Source: Sordaria brevicollis (Eukaryota > Ascomycota > Sordariomycetes > Sordariales > Sordariaceae). Taken from it: a DNA stretch of 64,000 bases. The translations under genes and the position numbers were made by a program. Under the pieces are notes generated by a model, which saw nothing but the letters and a program-made list of their open reading frames with translations, searched no databases and had not been told where the DNA came from. This document shows, piece after piece, positions 12,241 to 23,397 of this stretch. Position 1 is the stretch's first letter. Every line of letters begins with the position of its first letter. Where the stretch lies: positions 2,294,001-2,358,000 of the forward strand of contig JAUTDP010000002.1 of the NCBI GenBank assembly GCA_033439795.1. The letters are read 5' to 3'.

Positions 12241-13742
12241 TCATTCTATTTTTCTTTGCCTCCTGAACGTCAACTTTTCCTCCTCTGTCGATCTGAACAT
12301 CTTCAGCCCATCCCCAGAATTTGCAAAACAATTGCGCGCATCAAAACGCCTCGACCAACGAAACACAACTCGACGGATTACCAAACACTCGATTCCGATT
12401 CCACATCATGGGATCCAAAGATGGGATGAACACGATGTTCAGCCGCAGGGCGGATCTAGCGAGAACCCCATCCTTCATCGGGCGAAGGACTCCAGGTCTC
12501 CAGCCGAGAGATCACCGACTCCGAGAAGGGATATCGCTGCTTTTATTATTCTCTCCATCTCTCCATCTCTTCAAATCTCGATCAACTCCAAGAAAGGAGT
12601 CCCTGGTAATAGCTGGACCCTCACTCGTCTCACAATTCGTCGTTTAAACTGCCCACCAAGTGGGAAGTGGCCACCATCTGATTCCCCATCTCATTTACGA
12701 AAAACACAAAGTTGACGAAAGGGAAGCAACGAACCCGTCCGCTTGAAGCCGGCTCAATCCGTCCTCAACAGGCCGGCAGAGTCTGAATCGCATCACTGCA
12801 GTTTCTGGGTTCCTCCTGTTGCGTTGCGTCTTTTGTTCGTTGAAGAGGAAGAAGATAAAGCCGCAGGGGAGCGGGAATCCACAAACCGACAAACCAGGCA
12901 CCAGGTACGCAAGATATTTCAACCCAAGGGTTCCCTGCCTTCCGGTTCCGCACCACCGCAAAATAGCATCCGCACAAGCGAAGCGAATGATCGACATATC
13001 CATTTCCTTATTTGGACATCACCTCCACCTCCCGTCCATTTCATCGCTCGCTTTCTTTTTTGCCTAATACCTTTCTCACGCTCGTCAACCACGGGCAGTT
13101 CTCCCCCGAGATTCACCTTTCCGCCTCACTGTTTGCTTGGTTGGTTCAGCTTCAACACGCAGGTTTTGCCCATCTCTGCTCTTAGTTAAGCACCAACGTG
13201 CTAAGAGCAGGCGGAACATCTTCCGTCAGCTGGGCAATCGTCATCACCTCCCAGCTCGCTGGTTCCAAAGCCTTGGGTTTTCTCGCAATCTACCAAAGTC
13301 TCGGTCTCGGTGACAAGATGCTGCTAAAATCTCACTTCAATCCCAAGTGTTCGGGACAAGTACTCGGGAGTCGCAAATCGAACCAATACACTGGAGCCCG
13401 AGTGGGAGCATCATGCGTACCTCTTTGATTTCCGAAAGCGTGGGTATCGCATGTTCGTTAACGTCCATTCCAGGAGACGTTTTCCACCACAAACACCCTT
13501 TTCATGATCCCAGACTCTCAGGAGGCGGCCAGGTGCCCATGAAGCCCTGCCATGTACGCGTTGCACTTCTCAACTGCCGTGTCTCCATGCCAGATGTACA
13601 CCCAGGACACCCTCATTCTCTTGCACCCTTTTTGCGTGATATCGACCGAATACGGCAGAGTCCAATGTCCGCTTGATGTTGTCGTGCCCCTGGTGATGGT
13701 ACGCGGCCCTGGTCTTGATATCCATCCGGTTACAGAACCCTT

Positions 13743-14003
13743 TACCGCATCTGCTCAGAAAAGTCGGATTTGACTATTAAGCAGGAATTAGGCCCAATAT
13801 AGTCTAACCTCTCGGCTATCGTCTTATCGCGCTAGGTCGCGTTCGTATCACTTGCGTGTCACCTGCACGACGAGCTTGCCAGTCGTGCTAAGTGGTTTGT
13901 TTAGCTCGCCGGCCCCGTTGGCCGCCCTGCCGGCAGGTGATCCCCCGATCTCCTAGCCAAAAGTGAAGCTAGTCAAATCCGACTTTTCTGAGCAGATGCG
14001 GTA
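13743..14003. mobile_element. 261-bp MITE-like element with 34-bp inverted repeats
   Basis: Perfect terminal inverted repeats at 13743-13776 (starting TACCGCATCTGCTCAGAAAA) and 13970-14003, separated by about 193 bp with no coding capacity. Both repeats end in TA and another TA follows at 14004, compatible with a TA target duplication of the Tc1/mariner/pogo type. Non-autonomous. The perfect repeat identity suggests a recent insertion or selection on the ends. The superfamily is inference. Confidence 0.8.
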
Positions 14004-15856
14004 TACCCCGGTCCGCCAGTGCACATTTTCTTTGCGGCCCTGTGTATAACCCCTGAATGGCTCTTTGCTGGCCAGACCTGCCTGCACCGGGAATCCCGTC
14101 CAAACAAAACCCACACAAGCTCCAGTTTACAATATCTGAAAGGAATCGTTAACCTCCAGGAACTAATGGTCCGGATACGCAACAGCAAAAAAGAAAGAAG
14201 CATCCAGACTGGGAACTATTGCTATGGAAAACATACGATCTCTATCAGAGAAGTATCGTATCATCAGTGGATGCGGCGAGCACATGAATCCCCATTTTTT
14301 CGGAGCCTCATGCATAGCATGTTTGCTATACCTTTCAGATTTGAGCCATCGTTCCACGGCAGTTGTTGATGCGTTCTACCAAAGTTCGTTGGTTTTGTGG
14401 CGTTGATGGCGTACGCCATTACCGCTCCCGCCCATCCATCATTTTCAGAGGTCTCTACCACCAGCCCTTCGTTGCCATTCAGGTACTGTACAATCATTGT
14501 CTCACAATTTTACAAAATCTCGAGTCCTGTCCTCGACTTATCTTTCCCGTTGCCGTTGCCGGTGCTAGTGCACCCTGACCGAGTCCCCTACCGTTGCAGC
14601 ATAACGGCGTTACGTTTAACAATCAAAACAATGAATGTTACCAAGCACGGAATGCCCCTGGGAGGTAGTGCGGAATAACAACGGTGGGCAATGCTACGCT
14701 GTTAATGATGTCCGTTCGGTGCTACGCTACACGGCCTCTCTCTCTCTGCTAAAGAATTACCCCTTGGGGCATTGTGATCGTCAGGAACAGGAACAAAGCA
14801 TGAACGTTGATCACCGCATCGCTTAGAAACTACTAACTAGAAGCTGCATGCACTGCATCGACGATTCGGTTCGAATATCGGTGGGTTTGGTGAATTTGAC
14901 ACACGTGAACATCACTCCGCCCCATGTACATGATATTCTGCTTCGACTGTATTGCAGCGTAGTGGGATAGCTCCCGGCGATGGGCAAATCTTTAAGAGAA
15001 ACCGTGCTAACCGTGCTATAAATGCGCGTACACAGTAATTTAGGGGTTCATAGTTGAACTCCGCCAACTAGTTAAGCGTGGTCACCGAACTCGAGGCGAT
15101 GGCCGTCCCTTGTCTACCGTCTAAAATTCGTTTCTTTTTCTATTTCACTTTCGTTCTTGTGTCCCGAAAAAAAGAAAAAAAAAAGGAGTAAACTTGTTGA
15201 GCACCGTGCTTTCGCAAGCCTTTGAAGGTTTAGGTATCTAAATCGTAACACTGTAGATATACATGGCAATGAACTGTTATGGAAAAGGGTTTCAACATCC
15301 AAGGGTAAGACAAGAGATAAGATTAACAAACCGAAAGTTACACCACTTTCCGGTTTGACGACGGTTCAAGTTCGGTAAGAACAACATTGTAACCACACCT
15401 TTTCGGTGCCGAGATAGCAACGAATGCTACCGAAGGCGGATATCCGAGACAAGATCAAAGTTCACTGCATCAAATCATTTTGGAACAGAGTTGTATGTGG
15501 GTGAGAAGTTTGCATTTGTAAAACGTTGCTCTAATATGTCGATTTATGAACATCGAAGGCATCCTTTTCGTGCCCTCCTCATATTCATCGCTCATGGTAT
15601 CTCGAGAAAAACAAGGAGATAGAAGGAAAATGTCTATCTAGAAATACACACCGGTAAATCAAAGTGGAAGGTTGCCCAGTAAGAAAAATCCGAAACGAAG
15701 AAACCGACATGGCAAGGAAACCTATGTGTGCCTTTTGTGGCAAAAGAAGGAATGTAACCGCCCGCGTCCCCGTCATGATGAAAAAACAGGCAAAAGAACA
15801 AGGACTTTTGATACCCGAGAGAGAGAAACAGAAAGGTAAAAATGAACGATGACCCT
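14004..15856. other. Intergenic region
   Basis: No gene or RNA recognised. Only short frames without codon bias on both strands. Confidence 0.45.
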
Positions 15857-17177
15857 TTAGTGCTGGTCAACAGAAATGGTCCACTTTGTTTGAACCGTAA
15901 TCACACCAGGGTCCTTGTAAGATCCTGGCTCGGGGGTGAGGGCAACCTCTGACCCGTCATCCCTGCTAAGGTTCCCTAGCCTGTTGTGGCCGCGGTGCTC
16001 CTCCTTTTCTCCCGCAGCCACCACGGCGGACTGATAGTGAACCTCCTTGTTGGAAGCGTACATGGCCTCCATGCCGATGTGGTCCTCCTCGTGGCCCAAG
16101 TGGCTGTTGTTTTTGAGCTTGTTGAAACCGCTGCTTTTGGTGCCGCCGAAAGTGGCCGAGGCTCCCGTGGTGGGTGTCAGCTTGGAGGCTCCGCGGCGTG
16201 TGGTGCAGCGAGCCCAGAGCGAGCCCAACATGGGCATGCTAACGCAAAGAATGGCCAAGTTAGGCTCTACGGTAGACCAGAAATCGGCGTAGACCATGGT
16301 GCCAGTGAGATTCTCCATGTCGAGGCCGACGAGGGTGACGATACGAATAATAGCGACGACCGAAGTGCTGCAAGACTCGTCAGTATCAAAAGTCTGACAA
16401 AATCCGGCTGGTAGAAAGAGGCAAAACTTACAGCAAACCGATCAAGAAGACACCGGTCAGACCAGCCTTGGTGCTCCAGTTCATCTTCAAACCCCAGACG
16501 GTAGGCAGCGGCAGTGTCAAAATGACGATGTCAGTGACAACATTGAAAGCACCGATGGCAATGAAGGATGCCTTTTGACTACCGCACACGGCATCGGGAG
16601 CGGACATGGGGTCGTAGGTAGCCCTGAAGGGGCGGCAAATCAAGAAAACCTGGAGAATATTGCCGGTGCTCCAGAGCAGGACGAAGGTCATGGCAATCTT
16701 GGTAGCAGTGCGCAGGCCTTGGTTGACGAAAACGCGGAGGTAGAAAAACATGACAGACAGCTTGACGGTGCTGATGCATGTGGCAAAGATGAGCTCGTAC
16801 GAAATCAACAGCTTGAGGATAGGGACCAGGTTCATGTAGGTTTCTGTGAAGGGATAGCCGACACCCATTCCAACCCCTAGAGACAAACCTTGTTAGATAT
16901 CATCATCGTCAAAAGGCAGAAAGTGGTGTGTCAACTTACACAAGCCCTGGATGATTAACATGCCTATGCCTTGTGGCACGGAAGCAAGAATGAGAAAGTC
17001 GTCCCACCATAGCTTCGCTCCAGACACGAAGCGAGCAAACATGCGCAGTCCGATGACTGCCAACATCAAGGCCACCAAGCAGCAGTTGATAACCAAGTGC
17101 GCCTTGACATCGTTTCTGGGCGGGAAGTATTTTGTACCAAACAGGTGCGTCATCTCGGCTGGATTAGGGGCCTCCAT
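15857..17177 (-). CDS. PTH11-like/rhodopsin-domain integral membrane protein
   Basis: Predicted 397-residue seven-helix plasma-membrane protein from exons 17177-16940, 16876-16432 and 16367-15857. It matches the fungal rhodopsin-like domain found in PTH11-related receptors: WWDDFLILASVP after TM2, then the CISTVKLSVMFFYLRVF segment, LICRPFRATYDP, FNVVTDIVILTLPLP, and a last helix set around ADFWSTVEPNLAILCVSMPM. No N-terminal CFEM cysteine domain is present. The C-terminus (about 110 residues) is hydrophilic and cytosolic, rich in Ser, Gly and charged residues. In other fungi such proteins act in surface sensing; ligand and role here are unknown. I chose the Met at 17177 because the in-frame upstream extension is Arg/His-rich and looks like leader. 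Confidence 0.85.
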
Positions 17178-19302
17178 GATGATGGTGTTTGCGTGTGTCA
17201 ATCGTCTTCTTTGTCGTCGTCGATGTTGATGTTGCTTGTCGTTGGAGAGTCGTTTCAATCCGTCTCTCTTTCAAAGTCTCGAGCTCGACCTCCTGGGTCG
17301 TGTGTGCGCCTTCTTCGTTCCTTCTCTTTGGATTCCCTTATGACGTGGGGTGTTCTTTCCTTTTCTTTTGGTCTCGTGATGTGTGTCTCTTTTTGCGTGA
17401 CTGCCTTGGGCAGGTGCTATCGGCTCCGAGTGGCGAAGTGAAAAGAAAGTGAGGGAAGTTGCAAGCGAGTGTGGTGGGTGTGTATATGATGTCGTCAAGT
17501 CAACCGGTGTGTTGCTGATGAGACTGAGATGTTTTTGATAAGGTAGATGTTATTCGAACCACCATGGGAGGACGCTGTTGGGCTTTTGCGGTGCAAATTA
17601 CGGCTCGGGCCAGGGTCGATCTGTACTGTCCCAGAAATTCGGGTCCGGGTGTGGCTGCCGTGACTGTCTTAAGGTGTGGACTGTGCTTTGGTGCTTAGGA
17701 AGGGAAAGCAAGAAGACGGGAGCGGGCGGGAAGGCACGGTATATGAGAACGTCTGAGCTCACGGTCTGCTTCCTGCCATGGAGAGCCTGGTCAAGATGAT
17801 GGATCCCCTGTTGGTCGTCCCTTCCTCTTGGGAATGCTGTTTTTTGCTTTTTGTGGGATTGCGGTGCGCGGAAGGTGCCCAGACCGTGAAGAGGCAGTGA
17901 CGACTGACAGTGACGAGGTTGAGGACGGGGTTACAAGTGCAAAGTGCACCTGGCAGTGTGTAACTGAATGCCGTGGAGCCAAGGAAGGAGCGAAGGAAGG
18001 TTCCCCGAAAGAAGGTCTGGGTCTCTTGCCCATGCAAACGTCAAGGTATGCCTTAGTAGCCAATTTTGGCGAGCGTTGATCCCTTCTCGAGCCGGACAAT
18101 TGAAACTTTAGCGAAGGTGACCTCGAGCCGACGTGAGGGTTGAAATCTGCGGTATATCCCATCCCCAGGGGCAGTCTACAGGATAGCATTCCGCACCCCG
18201 CTCGTCGTTAACATGGAAGCTTGCAGTGTTCGTGTTCTCCTGACCTGGGATCTGACTCCCCTCCTGGTCCCGTCTTGCGTGCCACTGTAGGTAGTTCACA
18301 GTACCAGACTTGCCCACTCTGCCACTGCCGCGGTCTTTGCCTTGGACGAAGTTGCAATCGGCAAGATCTGGGCCTACAAGGAGGAGTTTGCTCCGTCATG
18401 GGACAGTCATATGGAGTTGCCGCTGGGGGATGAGAACATCAAAACACTTAAGTTCTTTTTTGTTTGGATGTTTCGTCCGCTTTCCGTCGCACCACCCACT
18501 CGTTTCCGCCCTCCTGGCACACGTCTGGCTTGGCAGCAACTTCCCATCTCTTGTCCAACAAGCAGGGCCAGGGCGGGCCTCTGTGGGTGGGCACTTGACC
18601 AATTTGACACTGACACTGGCAGAGGCTGGGCAACGGTCAAGAGACCCTTCAAGGTTGGGCCTGGGGGGCGGGAATGACCTGGACAAGGAGGCAGGCTCGA
18701 AGCAAGAAGCAGGAGGCAAGCAGCCAGGGCTCTCTAATTCTCAATACCTCCGTCTACCGGCCTCAATGTGACCTTTGTGCTGTCCCGACATAATCGCGGT
18801 TTTCACCGAAATACTAACCTGGGCCTAGCTATGGGAATTGGGACATACACCGCAAAGCAACCTCATTGAAGGCCACGAAGAAACTGAAGCGTGCCGGTTT
18901 CAATTTATTCGTTGTGCCCGGTCATAGTATGTAGAAGGAGGCAGTGGTGCCAGCCAGGCCAGTCGACTCACCGAAAGTGAAGATATCTGCGGTGCTCCCC
19001 GGCATCTCTTGGGTTGTACTCCTGGTTCGTGGCAGGCAGTGGAAGAAGAAAGCGATCCCGGCCAATGACAGCCAAGACAAAGTTGCAGTTGCAGCGAGCC
19101 AGGCCCACAAAACATTTCGTAGCGGCCGTTCCGCCGGAAGACGGCAAGTGGATACAATTTATGACATTTTGGCCAGTGGGATAAAGGCTCGGCGGTGTGC
19201 GGATCAAGTGTTATCCACTCCCACTCCGGATCCATCCCCGACCATTGCCCCCTCTCCAAAACCAACCTAAGGAAGGGGACCCATCCATTCCTTTTTTTAT
19301 GT
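17178..19302. other. Intergenic region upstream of the PTH11-like gene
   Basis: No gene supported. Frames on both strands at 17.8-18.8 kb overlap each other and show no domain or splice pattern. Confidence 0.45.
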
Positions 19303-19654
19303 TACTGTTAACCCTGCACATAACGATCAGCCGTGTACCAGAGGTTTTGATCGTAATACCCAGGTTATCGTTATTCTCAGGTATGCCAAGAAGTACCATC
19401 TGGCCAATCAGGAGGCCGTTAGCGGGTGGAAGGGGTTTATTACCGGCCGTTACGAGCTGTCAGAGCCTGTTATGACCGTTACTATACCACCTGAGCATAA
19501 CGATTTTGGTGTAGTTTTCGCCCGAAATCTGATCGTAATCGTAATGTGAAGGTTGATCGTTACTCCCATACGTTTAGCCTCTGTTCCCGAGCTTTTGATC
19601 GCTAAACCGAGAATATCGTTATGCCTCTGATCGTTATGTGCAGGGTTAACAGTA
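19303..19654. mobile_element. 352-bp MITE-like element with 28-bp inverted repeats
   Basis: Perfect inverted repeats at 19303-19330 and 19627-19654 (outer end TACTGTTAACCCTGCACATA). The inside is non-coding and full of diverged copies of ATAACGAT/ATCGTTAT and GATCGTAAT in both orientations, as in subterminal transposase sites. The ends can be read two ways: a TA target duplication outside CTGTTAACCC, or a TTAA target (piggyBac style) followed by CCCTGCAC; the symmetric TACTG outside the TTAA favours the first. No transposase in the window. Confidence 0.75.
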
Positions 19655-19711
19655 GCTCGACAACGCTGTGCCCCTCGTCCATCTTTTTGGCAGGATTTGG
19701 TGAGAAATTGC

Positions 19712-19760
19712 GTCGAGGCGGTCGAGGCGGTCGAGGCGGTGGGAGGTGGGAGGTGGGAGA
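19712..19760. repeat. G-rich tandem repeats next to the 352-bp element
   Basis: Three units of GTCGAGGCG followed directly by units of GGGAGGT. Strongly purine-rich on the + strand. Confidence 0.85.
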
Positions 19761-21261
19761 GGTGTGTTCATTTGTTTCCCTCGAAATGTCTTTGTTGAGA
19801 TGTTCAAATGTCGAGTATTTTAATCTCTTTCGCAGATTGGCGATGGACTCGAGCTGGAGCACAGCCATGCGAGCCATTGTGGTGAGCACGCCCAGGTTCA
19901 TATCCGATTTCACATTGCCCTGTGGCTCAAGGCGACTTTGATCGGGGACTGCGGGTTATATGCAGATTGTCCAGTGCAGAATCTTTCCCACATGGACTCA
20001 TCGACAACGAGTGATGAAGTGTGTGTGCCACCGGAAGAAAACACACAAGAACCATCAAGGTTCACTTACAGAGAATACTCCATGGAAGGTTCGGTGAGTT
20101 CTTCATACTCAACTCGAATTTCTGGGTTTGGCGGTGCCAGACACGGCACGGTTGACTATCGGCTGACTGCATTCATGGTCGCCGGCCTTTGACATCGGGA
20201 TGGCGTCCTCTTTATACGCAGCATTCCGGCAGCATGGCTCGCTCAGTCGCGCTCGCTTGCTACCGGTGCCCTGTGCAACCAACAAACTTTGGAAGCTGCT
20301 TGGCTGCGTGCGCATATCAATCGGCGAAAGACGGCAACCTCCAAAACACCGACACGTGCCAAAAGACCAGAAAGACTCTTCACAACAAAACTTCAAACGA
20401 CGCCGGCTTAGGATCGGCGCAGAAACGTGGTCGGTATCCACGAGCTGCTTTCCCGCTTGAGAGCCACTTTCTAATCGGAGCTCACCAGTAGTTCTGATGG
20501 TTTTGCTTCACCGCGCAACGGAAGGTTGGGCCAATTGAAGCCATTGGCCACTCAATCACAGGCAATTGAGAATGGACGGGAAGCGGCGGATGTAGGCGGG
20601 GCTGGGAAAAGCTTCACCGAAAGACCGAACATGCAGATGCAAAACCCAAAACGACAAATAATCACCCAGCTCGGGGACCTTGTTCCCCCACCCCTCGTCG
20701 AAGGATGAGAGATCAGCATATTACACGTATGGCGAATTCTATATACATACCCTCCCTCTGGTTGCTTCATTACAGAGCGGGCATTGTGCCTCTGGTGGGA
20801 AAGAAATGGGCGACTTGCCTAGGTCATGATCACTCTCTTTTCATGTTTCCCCAGAACCCTTCATGCTGTCGCTGCTCTTCTTCCCGTCTCGAAAAGTTTA
20901 TCAGGGTCCAAAATGTCTCACTTCAAAAACGACCCCCAAAAAGCTTGCCGTTGTCAAGAGTCAAGACTCGGTGAAACTCTGGACACTCGACCGCATCAAC
21001 ACGTGAAATGGTGGCATCGGTTCCTGATTTTGTCCTGCATCAACCAATGAAACCGGCTTTTGGATGCGGTTTCTTCCGATTTCCATGTCGATTCATGGTC
21101 AATTCTCTAAGGACTAGGAAGGAAGAAGTAATATATCCTGACCTGCGCTAGCTCGGTTTGGAGTGTGGGGTTGGAACGCCCATGATCCTTGCCTCTTTCT
21201 TTTCCCATCCCTGTCCAAACCCCTGATGGACATTTACCGACTGTCCGACTTTCGTTATTTT

Positions 21262-21275
21262 GGGGGGGGGGGGGG
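21262..21275 (+). repeat. Poly-G run of 14
   Basis: Fourteen consecutive G in intergenic DNA. The length may be inaccurate in the assembly. Confidence 0.8.
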
Positions 21276-21484
21276 CACGACTGGGACAATATCCTGTTGC
21301 GCTATCGAATTTTGCCCCTCTCTTCAAGAAATTGCTGGTTGGATGATACGAATCCCAAAAAGCTCTTTCTTGTCCAAGGTTGAAGGTCCAGCCAGGTCCA
21401 CACGTTTTTCTTCCCCTGCACTTTTGCAAGTCTGGCACACACCGTTTTACGTATCCCACTTCTTGGGGCTCTTGTAAGGTCGGG

Positions 21485-22092
21485 TACTTGGAGGCTTCTG
21501 GGCGCGGGCTTCCTTTGCCCCCTCTTTGAATCCACAAAGAGGGGGGGCAGAACTCTGGGACAGACCAAAACCTTGGGACAGCCGAAAACACTAAGAAATC
21601 TGACCGCATAGGGGAAAACTGATCCATTTCAACAACGCCACTATTTTTGAAAAATCTGAAAAAATTCCTAAGATTAGAAAAGCATTCTAGGAAGCTAATT
21701 TTCAATTCTTATTACTTTTAATTAAAGAATTAAAGAGAAAATGCTATTACGCTCCTTTTTATTACCAAAATGTAAGCGACGAGTATTTCGTGGCTCTAAG
21801 TAATTGAGAGGGATATTGGAAGCAACCCCAATTTTAGCTTTTGATAAAAAAAATTCAAATTTTGAAACTGATTTTATTTTATTTATTTCTCTCTTCTCAA
21901 ATTTTCCCAGAATTTTTGAAAAATGCTAGGAGGTGGTTTTATTATCGTTCCTTCTACGCTAACAATTTTGCTCGCAAATTGGTAGTATTCCAGATTGTCC
22001 CAAGGTTTTGGTCTGTCCCAGAGTTCTGCCCCCCCCTCTTTGTGGATTCAAAGAGGGGGCAAAGGAAGCCCGCGCCCAGAAGCCTCCAAGTA
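21485..22092. mobile_element. About 608-bp element with about 96-bp inverted repeats and AT-rich core
   Basis: The arm 21485-21580 and the reverse complement of 21996-22092 are identical except for one G in a homopolymer (7 versus 8). Arms begin TACTTGGAGGCTTCTGGGCG. Each arm contains its own hairpin, CCCCCTCTTTG ... CAAAGAGGGGG. The 415-bp core is strongly AT-rich and has no long ORF. TA lies at both outer edges and may be part of the repeat or of a target duplication. Non-autonomous foldback or MITE element; the superfamily is not identifiable. Confidence 0.8.
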
Positions 22093-23397
22093 TCACAACA
22101 CTTGCACTGCACAATCTCAGACATTTCTGTTGGCTTATTCGTTAAACCCGATCTCCCCCTCCCTCTTCCCGTTCCCCATGTCACCGTACGATCGGTGAAC
22201 CCTCTCCCAAGGTCATACACGTGTTTCTGTATCTTGTATTCCCGTCCTATGTGGCATTCATATCTCAGTTGCCTCGTGTTGCAAGGTCTACCTACATGGC
22301 TTTTTTTTGGGCTTTCCCACCCTCATCCTTACCTCTTATAACGGATATCTTATAACCACATGCCAGCCAAACACGGCATTATATATCCTTGCAATGAAGC
22401 CACAACGAAACAGCCCACTCCATTACTCCATAGCATTCGTATGCTCATTATAATGAGGTCAAGGTGGTTGACAACTTGACAAGGTCCAAAACTTGTAAAA
22501 CCTCAAAATCAGAATCCACTCCGGGCACCTTTCTGGCTCCAAGTTTGTCCAAGAGCCCCAAAAAGCCCCGTTGATTAGCATTTCTGCTGGTGTCTACGAA
22601 TCCCGCCATCCCCGCTTTCTTTCGCATTAATCATGGGAAAATCCCACTTTTATCTTCAACGACAAACCAAGACTCATACCAAGGCTATCGTTGGTGTGCT
22701 TTTCGTGTAAGCAGACCCCGTCCCCGAACCGGTGGCACGGCAACCTTGGTGGGCGGGCGCACAGCGGAGACGGAATACCCTCCACCAAAAAGCTTACCAA
22801 ACTCGAGACGGTTACTTTGTTCGATAGCCTGGCCCCTCCTCTGGCTACTTTTTGGAGGCTATCAACGCCGGTGAGGCGATCATGAGGGACACCGACACAG
22901 GCTTTGACTGTCAGACGGGCCCGTTTTGTGGATTCTACGGAGTCCTATCGCGGTCTTTCCCAACCCCGATCCTCTATCAGTCCCTCCAAACCGTGGGAAA
23001 GTATCCACGATGCGCACAAAGTCTGTGTCTTGGTTTCAGCGGTCTGGTGAAATTCGCGTGGCACTTGCAGAACTTTTTGCCGCTCGTGCATAGTCCGGCG
23101 CCTTGGTTTGCAAAAATTGATGCTTTTGTGCATGATGATTTCCAGTCCGTAAACTCCGGGGCCCCGGAGGGTCCAAGGACAGACGAGGGCGATGATCTAC
23201 TTATAAGCCTCCCGCTCCCGGCGCCGAGGAAACGGTGAACGTGTTGTCTCACCAGCTCACCACTGCTGCACCTCCTGACGCCAAGCTACCGCTGCTCACC
23301 ACACCCCTCCCCCTCCCCCTCCGGCGATCACCCCCTTTCCCTTTGCCATATTTAAGCTACGACCCTTTCCCAATCTTCTCTTTCGAAATCTTTCCTA
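22093..23397. other. Intergenic region upstream of the GMC oxidoreductase
   Basis: No gene supported. The last 200 bp is pyrimidine-rich and is probably the promoter and leader of the GMC gene. Confidence 0.45.

Larger units (their letters stand above)
11229..13742. other. Long intergenic region
   Basis: No gene supported. It contains an ACG trinucleotide run (11821-11849) and a 9-bp minisatellite (12185-12240). Overlapping frames around 12077-12715 lack domains and consistent codon bias. Part may be the promoter and leader of the MFS permease. Confidence 0.45.
19655..21484. other. Intergenic region between two inverted-repeat elements
   Basis: No gene supported. Holds a G-rich tandem repeat (19712-19760) and a run of 14 G (21262-21275). 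Confidence 0.45.

Noticed and set aside
12077..12715. Overlapping + strand frames after the minisatellite
   Set aside because: Openness comes partly from the 9-bp repeat; no domain, bias or splice support.
15600..17300. + strand frames at 15986-16414 and 17097-17441
   Set aside because: Antisense to or just upstream of the PTH11-like gene, with no features of their own.
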